64,000 nucleotides of DNA. Origin: DASZKW01 sp035552775 (GTDB lineage: Bacteria; Actinomycetota; Acidimicrobiia; Acidimicrobiales; Palsa-688). Shown one piece after another: positions 8,837 through 17,145 of this stretch. The notes beneath the pieces are model-generated. The model saw only the letters and a program-made list of their open reading frames with translations. It had not been told where the DNA came from and did not search any database. Each line of letters begins with the position of its first letter. The first letter of the stretch is position 1. Position numbers and translations under genes: made by a program. The stretch covers positions 1 to 64,000 of the forward strand of contig DASZKW010000019.1 in assembly GCA_035552775.1 (NCBI GenBank). The letters are read 5' to 3'.

Positions 8837-8989
8837 ATGGAGCAGGAGCAAGAACTACCACTATGGCCACAACAGCCCGTCGTGGGGTCCGCGCCCCGGG
8901 GGACCTCGCATGGCATGATGCGACCTGTGCGCAGCCAAGATCGGCGCTGGCTGACCCAGCATCTGGCTGGCGACGCAACCGAGGCGTAG
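8837..8989 (+). CDS. N-terminal fragment of the methyltransferase, ends at in-frame TAG
   Basis: ATG 8837 has a clear ribosome site (CCAGGAG, 6 bases upstream) and opens a 50-codon frame ending in TAG at 8987-8989. The same frame continues past the TAG straight into the methyltransferase. The residues on either side (GDATEA, then GRWPQPAVIVSDGAYG) read as the usual approach to catalytic motif IV of a DNA methyltransferase. I therefore treat this as the true 5' part of the gene, separated by a nonsense codon. AT-rich DNA just upstream (8790-8825) could hold its promoter. Confidence 0.65.
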   Translation: MEQEQELPLWPQQPVVGSAPRGTSHGMMRPVRSQDRRWLTQHLAGDATEA

Positions 8990-9010
8990 GGCCGGTGGCC
9001 GCAACCAGCG

Positions 9011-10045
9011 GTGATCGTCTCCGACGGGGCTTACGGCGTAGGCGGATTTCCCGGTGACCCGCGCACGTCCGACGACCTTGGGGGCTGGTACCGGGAGCAC
9101 ATCGAGGCGTGGTCGAAGGCGGCCAGCCCGGCCACGACGCTTTGGTTTTGGAACACCGAGCTCGGGTGGGCGTCGGTGCATCCACTTCTTGTAGAACATG
9201 GCTGGGAATATGTGCAGGTGATCGTGTGGGACAAGGGCATCGCCCACATCGCCGGAAACGTCAACGGCGACACGATCCGACGATTTCCCGTGGTCACAGA
9301 GGTGTGTGTCTTCTACCGACGTAGACTGGAATTTCCCACCGCCGATCAAGGTCCATTGCTGGCCAAGCGCTGGCTACGTTACGAGTGGCAGCGAGCAGGC
9401 CTTCCTCTCGCCATGGCCAACGACGTCTGCGGAGTTAGGAACGCGGCCACCCGTAAGTACCTTACACAAGACTGGCTTTGGTACTTCCCGCCGCCTGAAG
9501 CGATGGCGCGACTGGTCGCCTATGCAAACGAGACAGGCCGTCCCGATGGACGTCCGTACTTCTCGATCGACGGGTGCCGCCCCGTAACAGCGGAGGAATG
9601 GGGACGGCTCCGCAATACTTGGACTCACCAGCACGGTCTTACTAACGTCTGGACGCACCCGCCGCTGAACGGCTTTGAGCGATACCGCGGGAACGGTCGG
9701 CGATCTGCGCCGCGCGTCTACAATCCCGGAAAGAACGCGACTCTGCACCTCAACCAGAAGCCGCTCGAGTTCATGCGTCGTATCGTGACCGCCTGCACGC
9801 AACCAGGAGACGTTCTGTGGGAACCATTCGGCGGCCTTTGCTCGGCCGCGGTTGCGGCTGTGGAGCTTGGTCGTGATGCGTACGCTGCCGAAGTCGTGAG
9901 TGACTTTCGCGACCGGGCGGTGACGCGGCTCCTCGGCGCGATCCGTGCCCGCGAGCGGGTAGAGCACGGCAAGCCTCCTGCGGGCCCGATCGAGAAGGAG
10001 CGCCATGACGTTAAAGCTGACCACTTGCCAGCGATCCCCTCGTGA
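9011..10045 (+). CDS. Site-specific DNA methyltransferase, main part after an in-frame TAG
   Basis: The first start codon after the TAG is GTG 9011, giving 344 residues. Motif IV is SDGAYG, in place of the usual DPPY. Near the C-terminus NQKPLEFM and EPFGGLCSAAVAAVELGR give the AdoMet-binding part, so motif IV precedes motif I (beta-type order). The protein would transfer a methyl group to DNA and protect it from the enzyme encoded next. Starting at 9011 leaves almost nothing before motif IV, so a restarted product may be inactive unless the TAG is read through. Its stop overlaps the restriction gene start (GTGA). The region is less GC-rich than its neighbours and stands between two conserved blocks, consistent with acquisition by transfer. 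Confidence 0.8.
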   Translation: MIVSDGAYGVGGFPGDPRTSDDLGGWYREHIEAWSKAASPATTLWFWNTELGWASVHPLLVEHGWEYVQVIVWDKGIAHIAGNVNGDTIRRFPVVTEVCVFYRRRLEFPTADQGPLLAKRWLRYEWQRAGLPLAMANDVCGVRNAATRKYLTQDWLWYFPPPEAMARLVAYANETGRPDGRPYFSIDGCRPVTAEEWGRLRNTWTHQHGLTNVWTHPPLNGFERYRGNGRRSAPRVYNPGKNATLHLNQKPLEFMRRIVTACTQPGDVLWEPFGGLCSAAVAAVELGRDAYAAEVVSDFRDRAVTRLLGAIRARERVEHGKPPAGPIEKERHDVKADHLPAIPS

Positions 10046-10950
10046 CGCCTATCCCGCCGCCGCCGCTACCCACGCCGATCCCCACGCACGACCTGTCTCG
10101 GGTCAAGGTGCTGGAAAATGTGAAGGACGCGCTCCGGGCGCTTCCTGCATATTTCGGCTCTGGCACCCACATCGAGGGCCTGGAGGCAGGGGACCTCTTC
10201 AACCTCAACTCTGTACTCGGAAGTTCGATCGAAGTCCAAGTGGTCGACACCCTCAATCGGATACGCAAGGTTTGGGATCCCGACGATGAGTGGCCCGAAT
10301 ATCGTTTCGAGCGATCATCGCAGACATTCCCCGATGTGCGGCTCGTGGCGCGCCCGGGGGGCGGTGTCTCGGTGGTGCTCGGTATAGAACTCAAGGGCTG
10401 GTACCTGCTTGCCAAAGAGAGTGAGCCGAGCTTCCGCTACAAGGTAGCTCCGTCCGCATGCTCGGAGTTCGACGTGATGGCGGTTGTGCCGTGGCACCTC
10501 AAAAACGTGCTCTCCGGCGTCCCCGTGGTTTACGAGCCGTACATCGAGCAGGCCCGATTCGTCGCGGATTACCGGAACTTTTGGTGGCAGCACCTCCGGG
10601 AGTCGAGAGCCGATCGGACGATAAGGCCTGCGCCCCAAGCAGCGGGCCCTTACCCGCCTCCAAAGTCCAAAGTGAATGACGAGGCGGTCAGTGACAGCGG
10701 GCGGAACTTCGGTCGCGTGGCTCGTATCGGAGTGATGGACGGATACGTAGATGCCATGCTCGCCAAGCGCGTCTCGGGTGTCGAGGCGCGCCATTGGGTC
10801 CTGTTCTTCAAGACGTACGCCGAAGCCGCTGATCCTGAAGCGATCACGGCTCGACTTACTGTCGAATTGCAGAAGTTAGCAGCGGTCGCCACCGAGGAGA
10901 CGGCGTCCATGGTGGTTGAACTGCTAGGTCAGTTGTGCGACCTGTTGTAG
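10042..10950 (+). CDS. Probable type II restriction endonuclease, PD-(D/E)xK type
   Basis: 302 residues, starting at GTG 10042 inside the methyltransferase stop. A PD-(D/E)xK core can be read: FPDVRLV near residue 96 followed by GIELKGWY near residue 116, the spacing expected for the Asp ... Glu-x-Lys metal-binding site. The coupling to a methyltransferase supports a restriction role. The recognition sequence cannot be predicted. The frame is intact, which is notable because the partner methyltransferase gene carries a stop codon. Confidence 0.7.
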   Translation: MTPIPPPPLPTPIPTHDLSRVKVLENVKDALRALPAYFGSGTHIEGLEAGDLFNLNSVLGSSIEVQVVDTLNRIRKVWDPDDEWPEYRFERSSQTFPDVRLVARPGGGVSVVLGIELKGWYLLAKESEPSFRYKVAPSACSEFDVMAVVPWHLKNVLSGVPVVYEPYIEQARFVADYRNFWWQHLRESRADRTIRPAPQAAGPYPPPKSKVNDEAVSDSGRNFGRVARIGVMDGYVDAMLAKRVSGVEARHWVLFFKTYAEAADPEAITARLTVELQKLAAVATEETASMVVELLGQLCDLL

Positions 10951-11190
10951 CGGCGGGGGTACGGTTCGGCAGGGAACGTCACGCCCTGGTAATCCCGCCA
11001 TCCGGTGAGGGCCCCGCCCACCCGTGGACTGTGGGCGATGGCCGCCGCCCGGCATCGCACCCGAGGCCGCCGAAACGGCTGGCGCCGCCGGCATCAGCCT
11101 TCGCCTTGGCGAGGCCCCGTCCCCTACATGGAGGTCCGCCGGACCGAGCTCGGCACACCGGTGGCATAGGGGACACTCCGCGTTGCAGCA
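10951..11190. other. Gap between the restriction gene and ftsK
   Basis: 240 bases, GC-rich, with no convincing gene and no obvious terminator hairpin. It must contain the ftsK promoter, but no box is clear enough to mark. Confidence 0.4.
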
Positions 11191-13869
11191 GTGACTGCTG
11201 TTAGCCTTGTGGCTGCTGTGACCACTGCGACCAGACGCCCTTCGTCATCTACTGCTCGCCGCCGGGGCCCGTCCCGGCCTGCCCGGCAGGGCCGGCGCGC
11301 CGGCGCCCGCACCAGTGCGACCGAGCGTGCCGGCGTGCGCGCCGGCCTGACGGCCATTGTCGGTGGGCAAGCCGACGACGTTTGGGGTGTGGGGTTCCTG
11401 GTCCTGGCCGGATTGGCCGCTCTCGGCATCTACGGCAACCTGACCGGGCCGGCCGGGCGTGCCCTGACCTCGGGGGCGGGGGACCTGGTCGGCTGGGGCC
11501 GGGTGCTCGTGCCCTTGGCGCTGGGACTGGTTGGCTGGGTCCTGATCGGTGGCCGCCCCCACTCGCGCGAGCGGGGCCGTTCCCCGGCGGACCCGGAGGG
11601 CATCAGCAGTGCCCGACGGAACCCAGAGGCCACCGGCGGAGCCCGACGGTACCCGGAGGCCAGCGGTAGGGCGCCGGCCCGGGTGGGTTTGGCGTGCGCG
11701 CTGGCCATCGTGGCGGCTAGCGGCCTGCTCCAGTTGTTCGCCGGCCCGCAACGCTGGCCCGGGTCGGTCGCCAGCCTGCGCGACGCCGGTGGCGTGATCG
11801 GAGCCGGCGTCGCCATCCCGCTGCGCGACGGGCTGGCGTCTTGGGGGGCTGGGCTGGTCCTGGTCTCGCTGCTCGGTCTGTCGTTGCTCGTCCTCACGGC
11901 CACCCCGGTGCGTTCGGTCACCGAGCGGGCCACCAAGATGGTCGCCGGCGCCGCCGGCGCGCTGGTGAGGGGTGCGCGCTGGGCCACAGGTGTCGCCCAT
12001 CGCCGGGGGAGACGGGAGGCGGCAGACCGCCATCCCGCGTCGGTCGTCGCCGAGCTGGCAGGGCACTCCTCGTTGGGGGCACCGGGCGGCCGGCGGGCGG
12101 CCGGTGAGGAGCCGTACGGCGCCGGCGTGGAGCCTTACGTCGCCGACCTGGCAACGAGCGGTCCCGGCGACGCGGCGACCGGGAGCGCCGCTGATACGGG
12201 CGCTGGTGTGGGGGCAGCCACGGGCGCCGGTGTGGGGGCAGCCACGGGCGCCGGGGTGGGGACAGTCACGGGCGTTGGTGTGGGCGTGGCCGGCGCCGCC
12301 GGCAGTGGCAAGGCTGCCGTTCGCCCTGTCCCACCGGTCCATCTACCTGTCCCCGATGAGCCACGCGACCCCGACCAGCTCCCGCTGGAGATCGGGCGCG
12401 TCGCCGGTCCTGGCACGTGGCGCCTGCCGCCGGTTGCCCTGCTCACCCGGGGCAAGGCGGCCGAGGTGGACCGCCGCCTGATCGAGGCCATGGGCCGCAC
12501 CCTGGAGGACGCCCTGGCCGCCCACGGGGTGGAGACGAGGCTGGTGGGCATGACGGTGGGTCCTACGGTGACCCGCTACGAGCTCGAGCTCGGACCTGGC
12601 GTCAAGGTGGCCAAGGTCACCAGCTTGCAGAAGGACATCGCCTACGCCATGGCCGCGGCCGACGTGCGCATCCTCGCCCCCATCCCGGGGCGATCCGCCA
12701 TCGGCGTGGAGGTCCCCAACCACCACCGCCAGATAGTCACCCTGGGCGACATCCTCGCGTCGGGCGAGGCGGCGGCGGCCGTCCATCCCCTCGAGGTAGC
12801 CGTGGGAAGGGACATAGCCGGCCGCCCGGTGCTCGAGAACCTGGCCACCATGCCCCACCTGCTCATCGCCGGGGCCACCGGGGCGGGGAAGTCCTCGTGC
12901 ATCAACTCGATCATCGCGTCGGTCCTGGTCAGGGCCACCCCTGACCAGGTGCGCCTCATCCTCGTCGATCCCAAACGTGTCGAGCTCGGCCAGTACAACG
13001 GCCTGCCCCACCTGCTGACCCAGGTGGTCGTCAACCCGAAGCGGGCGGCCAACGCCCTGTCGTGGGCGGTGCACGAGATGGAGCGGCGCTACGACCTGCT
13101 GGCCGAGGTGGGCGTACGCGACATCACCGGCTACAACGCCGCCTTCGACAGGGGTGAGCTCACCGCTGCGCTCGACGGTGACCGCGAGCGCCAGCGGCTG
13201 CCCTTCATCTTGATAGTGGTCGACGAGCTCAACGACTTGATGATGGTGGCAGCCCGCGACGTCGAGGAGTCGATCTGTCGTATCGCCCAGATGGCCCGAG
13301 CGGTCGGGATCCACCTGGTCATCGCCACCCAGCGGCCGTCGGTCGACGTGATCACCGGCGTCATAAAGGCCAACGTCCCGTCCCGCCTGGCCTTTGCCGT
13401 GTCGTCGCTGGCCGACAGCCGGGTCATCCTCGACCAGCCCGGCGCCGAACGCCTAATCGGCAAGGGCGACATGCTCCTGCTCACCGCTTCGTCGAGCGTC
13501 GCTCGCCGTATACAAGGCGCGTGGGTGGACGAGGACGAGGTGAGGAAGGTCGTGGCCCATTGGCGGCGCCAGTCCGAACCGGACTACGTGCCCGGTGTGG
13601 AGGGCGAGGGATCTACCCCGGGAGCGTCGAGCGGCGAAGAGGGAGACGACGACGATCTGGCGGCACAGGCGATGGAGCTGGTGGTGCGTTCCCAGCTCGG
13701 CTCCACCTCGATGCTTCAGCGCAAGCTGCGGGTGGGCTTCGCCCGCGCCGGCCGGCTCATGGACCTTCTCGAACAGCGGGGCGTGGTCGGCCCCTCCGAG
13801 GGCTCCAAGGCCCGCGCCGTGCTCATGACCGTCGACGAGCTCGACGAGCGCCGTACCGAGAACAAGTGA
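11191..13869 (+). CDS. ftsK: DNA translocase FtsK/SpoIIIE
   Basis: 892 residues from GTG 11191; GTG 11218 is an equally plausible start. Hydrophobic spans lie within ~65-130 and ~160-235, shorter than the four-helix anchor of many FtsK proteins. A low-complexity Gly/Ala/Val/Thr linker follows and includes four 24-bp repeats. The motor domain has Walker A GATGAGKSS (~562), LVDPKRVEL (~592) and VVDELNDLM (~676). The C-terminal gamma winged helix (~824-880; GSTSMLQRKLRVGFARAG) reads polar KOPS sequences. The hexamer pumps chromosomal DNA through the closing septum. Confidence 0.93.
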   Translation: MTAVSLVAAVTTATRRPSSSTARRRGPSRPARQGRRAGARTSATERAGVRAGLTAIVGGQADDVWGVGFLVLAGLAALGIYGNLTGPAGRALTSGAGDLVGWGRVLVPLALGLVGWVLIGGRPHSRERGRSPADPEGISSARRNPEATGGARRYPEASGRAPARVGLACALAIVAASGLLQLFAGPQRWPGSVASLRDAGGVIGAGVAIPLRDGLASWGAGLVLVSLLGLSLLVLTATPVRSVTERATKMVAGAAGALVRGARWATGVAHRRGRREAADRHPASVVAELAGHSSLGAPGGRRAAGEEPYGAGVEPYVADLATSGPGDAATGSAADTGAGVGAATGAGVGAATGAGVGTVTGVGVGVAGAAGSGKAAVRPVPPVHLPVPDEPRDPDQLPLEIGRVAGPGTWRLPPVALLTRGKAAEVDRRLIEAMGRTLEDALAAHGVETRLVGMTVGPTVTRYELELGPGVKVAKVTSLQKDIAYAMAAADVRILAPIPGRSAIGVEVPNHHRQIVTLGDILASGEAAAAVHPLEVAVGRDIAGRPVLENLATMPHLLIAGATGAGKSSCINSIIASVLVRATPDQVRLILVDPKRVELGQYNGLPHLLTQVVVNPKRAANALSWAVHEMERRYDLLAEVGVRDITGYNAAFDRGELTAALDGDRERQRLPFILIVVDELNDLMMVAARDVEESICRIAQMARAVGIHLVIATQRPSVDVITGVIKANVPSRLAFAVSSLADSRVILDQPGAERLIGKGDMLLLTASSSVARRIQGAWVDEDEVRKVVAHWRRQSEPDYVPGVEGEGSTPGASSGEEGDDDDLAAQAMELVVRSQLGSTSMLQRKLRVGFARAGRLMDLLEQRGVVGPSEGSKARAVLMTVDELDERRTENK
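12196..12291 (+). repeat. Four 24-bp tandem repeats in the ftsK linker
   Basis: Units start at 12196, 12220, 12244 and 12268. Each encodes eight residues of the form TGAGVGAA; the first two differ at one base and the later two are more diverged. The reading frame is kept. Confidence 0.85.
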
Positions 13870-13910
13870 GTTACGAAGTGGGGGATATATGCCCCACTTC
13901 GTAACTCACT
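13865..13910. terminator. Perfect 19-bp hairpin overlapping the ftsK stop codon
   Basis: Positions 13865-13883 and 13892-13910 are perfectly complementary around the 8-base loop GATATATG. The ftsK TGA (13867-13869) lies inside the left arm. There is no T-run, so this would be a non-canonical terminator, or a 3'-end protecting structure. Confidence 0.65.
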
Positions 13911-13957
13911 CTCATCGACAGCGGCCTGCGGAAGGGCACGCGCCCTAGGTTACGAGG

Positions 13958-14806
13958 GTGCTCGCCCGTGCCCCGGCTTCGTCAGCCAACCTCGGACCGG
14001 GCTTCGACGTCCTGGCCGTCGCCATCGACCTTCACGTCGAGGTTTCGGTCGTCGAGTCCGACCGCCTCGAGGTGGTCACCGAGGGTGAGGGTGCCGAACT
14101 ACCGGCCGACGCCGGCCACCTGGCCGCCAGGATCGCCACCGCCGTCGCCGGCCATGACCGCCTCGCCATCACGGTCCGCTCCCAGATCCCCGTGGGCCGT
14201 GGCCTCGGATCGTCCGCTGCGCTGGCCGTGGCCGCCGCCGCCGCCGCCGGAGCGCCCGAGCCGCTGCTCCAAGGCGTGGAAGCTGACGGCCATGCAGACA
14301 ACGCCGCCGCCTCCGCCCACGGAGGCCTGGTCGCCGTCGCCGTCGTGGACGGTCGCCCCGTCGTCCGCTCGCTGCCCCTCGACCCCCAGCTGTGCGCTGT
14401 CCTGGTCGTTCCCGACGCGTCCCTGCCGACCGTCCAGGCTCGTGGCGCTCTTGCCGCCACCGTCCCCCACGCCGACGCCGTGTTCAACCTGGGCCGGCTG
14501 GCTCTCCTCGTCGCCGGCCTGGCCGACCACCGCTGCCTTATAGTTGACGCCTTCGACGATCGCCTGCACCAAGACGCCCGGGCGGCTCTGTTCCCCCAGG
14601 CTCCCGCTCTTCTGGGGGGGCTGCGGGCGGCCGGCGCTCTCGGGGCGTGCTGGTCCGGGGCGGGACCGACGTTGCTCGCCATGACCACCCTAGGGGGCGC
14701 CTCGACCGTCGCCGGCGCCGCCGGCGACCTGCTGGAATCCCACGGCGTCGCCGGGCGGGTCGTCACCGCCGGTTTCAGCCGGCAAGGCGTCATCACGCGA
14801 GGATGA
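13958..14806 (+). CDS. thrB: Homoserine kinase
   Basis: 282 residues from GTG 13958. GHMP-kinase signatures are present: ASSANLGPGFD at the N-terminus and the ATP loop PVGRGLGSSAALAVA around residues 75-90, then a C-terminal GACWSGAGPTLLA glycine motif. It phosphorylates homoserine in threonine synthesis. No hom or thrC is next to it; it stands alone between ftsK and the small zinc protein. Length is slightly short for the family (~300). Other GHMP kinases are possible, but the N-terminal motif fits ThrB best. Confidence 0.85.
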   Translation: MLARAPASSANLGPGFDVLAVAIDLHVEVSVVESDRLEVVTEGEGAELPADAGHLAARIATAVAGHDRLAITVRSQIPVGRGLGSSAALAVAAAAAAGAPEPLLQGVEADGHADNAAASAHGGLVAVAVVDGRPVVRSLPLDPQLCAVLVVPDASLPTVQARGALAATVPHADAVFNLGRLALLVAGLADHRCLIVDAFDDRLHQDARAALFPQAPALLGGLRAAGALGACWSGAGPTLLAMTTLGGASTVAGAAGDLLESHGVAGRVVTAGFSRQGVITRG

Positions 14807-14881
14807 GAAGCAGCATCCGCGGACGCCGCCGAGGGCGCCGCTAGGGTAAGCGGGTCTCGTCCCGACGACGAAAGGGGCCGC

Positions 14882-15031
14882 ATGGCCAAGCACGAGGGTT
14901 ACTGCGTCAAGTGTCGCGAGAAGCGAGAATTCGAAGGCGAGGAGGTCACCCTCAAGAACGGCCGGAGGGCAGCCCAGGGTCCGTGCCCTGTCTGTGGCAC
15001 CAAGATCAACAGGATGCTCGGGAACAAGTAG
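14882..15031 (+). CDS. 49-residue zinc-ribbon protein (DUF5679-like)
   Basis: ATG 14882 with AAAGGGG upstream. The peptide has two CxxC knuckles (CVKC and CPVC) separated by ~25 mostly charged residues, so it should bind one zinc. The opening MAKHEGYCVKC matches my memory of the actinobacterial DUF5679 family. Basic composition suggests a nucleic-acid or ribosome partner; the function is not established. Confidence 0.75.
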   Translation: MAKHEGYCVKCREKREFEGEEVTLKNGRRAAQGPCPVCGTKINRMLGNK

Positions 15032-15085
15032 CCGGGGGCCCGGTCCCCAGCGGGCACCGGCGGGCTGCCCGCTAGGCTCACGGCG

Positions 15086-16381
15086 ATGGCTGGGTCGTAC
15101 TGGGTCGAAACGCTGGGGTGCCCCAAGAACCAGGTCGACTCAGACAAGCTGAGTGGCACGCTGGAGGCAGAGGGCTACTCGCTCGCCTCCGACCCCGGCC
15201 ACGCGGATGTGGTGGTCGTCAACACATGCGCCTTCATCGAGGCGGCCCGCACCGAGTCCGTCGACACCATCCTCGATCTTGCCGACCGACGCAGGACCGG
15301 GTCACGCCTGGTAGTCACCGGCTGCATGGCCGAGCGCTACGGCCAAGAGTTGGCCGACGCCCTGCCCGAGGCCGACCTGGTGGCCGGGTTCGGCGTGGCT
15401 GTGACCCACCTGCCGCACCCCGGGGACACGGTGGCGGTGACCCTCGGAAGCCGACCTGTCCCCACCGGCGTGGCCAGCTTCGACCTGCTCAATCTGCCCC
15501 GGCCCCCCGCCCGGGCGCCGTGGGCGTACGTCAAGGTGGCCGAGGGGTGCGACCGGCGGTGCGGCTTCTGCGCCATCCCTTCGTTCCGGGGCCCGCAGCG
15601 CTCCCGGACCGAGGCCGACCTGCTCGCCGAGGTCTCGGCGCTCGGGGTTCGCGAGGTGGTCCTCGTCGCCCAGGACCTGGCATCCTACGGCAGCGACCTG
15701 GGCCGCAGAGGGGCCCTGATTCCCCTCGTGAGGGAAGTGGCCGGGATGGTCGAGCGCACCCGTCTGCTTTATCTGTATCCCTCTCAGCTCACCGAGAGTC
15801 TGATCGAGGTAATGGGTGAAACGGGCTGTCCCTACTTCGACCTCTCCCTCCAGCACGTGTCGCGCGCCCACCTGCGCAGGATGCGACGCTGGGGCGACGG
15901 TGAGCGCTTCAGGAAGCGAATCGGGCACATCCGGAGCCAGTATGCGGACGCAGCATTCCGGTCATCGTTCATCGTCGGTTACCCGGGGGAGACCGAGGAT
16001 GACCACGACGAGTTGCTGAGCTTCCTCGAAGAGGCTGAGCTGGACTGGGCCGGTTTCTTCCCTTTCTCTCCCGAGGAGGGGACCTATGCCATCGCCCTGC
16101 CTGATCCGGTCGACGCCGGCCTCGCCTCGGAGCGCCTGGCCGAGTGCGCCGAGGTTCAGGACCGCATCACCGCCCACCGGCGCGCCGACCTCATCGGCAC
16201 CGCAGCCAACGTGCTCGTGGACACCCCCGGCGTGGGCCGTAGCCACCGCGAGGCCCCCGAGATCGACGGCGTGGTCAGGCTGCCCGACGGTCTCGAAGTC
16301 GGCGCCTTCGTCGACGTGACCATCGTCGGAGCAGAAGGGCCCGACCTCGAGGCCGTTGCTGCCGGGACCGGGGAGCGCTGA
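15086..16381 (+). CDS. rimO: Ribosomal protein S12 methylthiotransferase RimO
   Basis: 431 residues from ATG 15086. The N-terminal methylthiotransferase domain opens WVETLGCPKNQVDS and supplies cysteines in NTCAF and TGCMA for one cluster. The radical-SAM motif is CDRRCGFC (~residue 154). The opening GCPKNQVDS and the PSFRGPQRSR segment separate it from MiaB, which is also in this window. A C-terminal TRAM-like region ends the protein. It adds a methylthio group to an aspartate of S12. pgsA follows within 2 bp. Confidence 0.92.
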   Translation: MAGSYWVETLGCPKNQVDSDKLSGTLEAEGYSLASDPGHADVVVVNTCAFIEAARTESVDTILDLADRRRTGSRLVVTGCMAERYGQELADALPEADLVAGFGVAVTHLPHPGDTVAVTLGSRPVPTGVASFDLLNLPRPPARAPWAYVKVAEGCDRRCGFCAIPSFRGPQRSRTEADLLAEVSALGVREVVLVAQDLASYGSDLGRRGALIPLVREVAGMVERTRLLYLYPSQLTESLIEVMGETGCPYFDLSLQHVSRAHLRRMRRWGDGERFRKRIGHIRSQYADAAFRSSFIVGYPGETEDDHDELLSFLEEAELDWAGFFPFSPEEGTYAIALPDPVDAGLASERLAECAEVQDRITAHRRADLIGTAANVLVDTPGVGRSHREAPEIDGVVRLPDGLEVGAFVDVTIVGAEGPDLEAVAAGTGER

Positions 16382-16382
16382 C

Positions 16383-17138
16383 GTGTCCGCCACCTTCGGT
16401 CCCTCCGCGGTTGCGACCCCGGCCAACGGGGTCACCGTTGCCCGCCTTCTGGCCACGCCGCTCCTGGTGGTGGTGGTGGTCGAGCGGGGGCCGTCGTGGG
16501 GCGCGCTGTTCGCCTGGGTGGTCCTGGCCTGCAGTGACGGAATAGACGGGTGGCTGGCACGGCGCCACGGGGTGACGACGTCGGGCGCCTTTCTCGACCC
16601 GTTGGCTGACAAGGTCCTGGTCCTCGGCGCCTTGGGCGCCATAGCCGCCGAAGGCTGGATCCCGTGGGTGCCGGTCGTGATCATCGCCACACGCGAGGTG
16701 GCGATGAGCGTCTACCGGGCCAGGGTGGCTCGCCACGGTATCTCGGTGCCCGCCCGGCCGCTGGCCAAGCTCAAGACTGCGACCCAGGACCTGGCGGTCG
16801 GATCCGTCCTGCTGCCCCTGACCGGGCTCCACCATCTCTGGCTGGGCACCGACCTGCTGTGGGCAGCAGTCGCCCTAGCCGCCCTCAGCGGCGGCCAGTA
16901 CCTGCTCGACAGCCGCCGCACACCCAGCCCGAGCGGCGCTTTGAGCGGGGCACCCAGCCCGAGCGGCGCTTTGAGCGGGGCACCCAGCCCGAGCGGCGCT
17001 TTGAGCGGGGCACCCAGCCCTAGCGGCGCTTTGAGCGGGGCACCCAGCCCTAGCGGCGCTTTGAGCGGGGCACCCAGCCCTAGCGGCGCTTCGGGCTCGG
17101 TCGTCGCGGTTACCGCCCGGGAGGGAGCACTAGGGTAG
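16383..17138 (+). CDS. pgsA: CDP-alcohol phosphatidyltransferase, PgsA type, with repeat tail
   Basis: 251 residues from GTG 16383; an in-frame start at 16356 would overlap rimO. The family signature DGWLAR ... GAFLDPLADK fits D-G-x2-A-R-x8-G-x3-D-x3-D. Several membrane spans follow. It most likely makes phosphatidylglycerophosphate from CDP-diacylglycerol and glycerol 3-phosphate at the membrane. The last ~70 residues are unusual: a ten-residue repeat (SPSGALSGAP) encoded by 30-bp tandem copies, then a short tail. The catalytic part is complete without this extension. Confidence 0.85.
   Translation: MSATFGPSAVATPANGVTVARLLATPLLVVVVVERGPSWGALFAWVVLACSDGIDGWLARRHGVTTSGAFLDPLADKVLVLGALGAIAAEGWIPWVPVVIIATREVAMSVYRARVARHGISVPARPLAKLKTATQDLAVGSVLLPLTGLHHLWLGTDLLWAAVALAALSGGQYLLDSRRTPSPSGALSGAPSPSGALSGAPSPSGALSGAPSPSGALSGAPSPSGALSGAPSPSGASGSVVAVTAREGALG
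16921..17090 (+). repeat. 30-bp tandem repeats at the 3' end of pgsA
   Basis: Five full units begin at 16921, 16951, 16981, 17011 and 17041, and a partial sixth at 17071. Copies 1-3 carry G and copies 4-6 carry T at unit position 11; otherwise the full units are identical. The low divergence implies recent expansion. Frame is preserved. Confidence 0.95.
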
Positions 17139-17145
17139 GCGCGCC

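Noticed and set aside
10935..11204. Small gene between the restriction enzyme and ftsK
   Set aside because: Pro/Arg-rich translation typical of non-coding high-GC DNA and overlap with both neighbours.
16921..17092. CRISPR array
   Set aside because: The 30-bp units are contiguous with no spacers and stay in the pgsA reading frame, so this is a coding tandem repeat.
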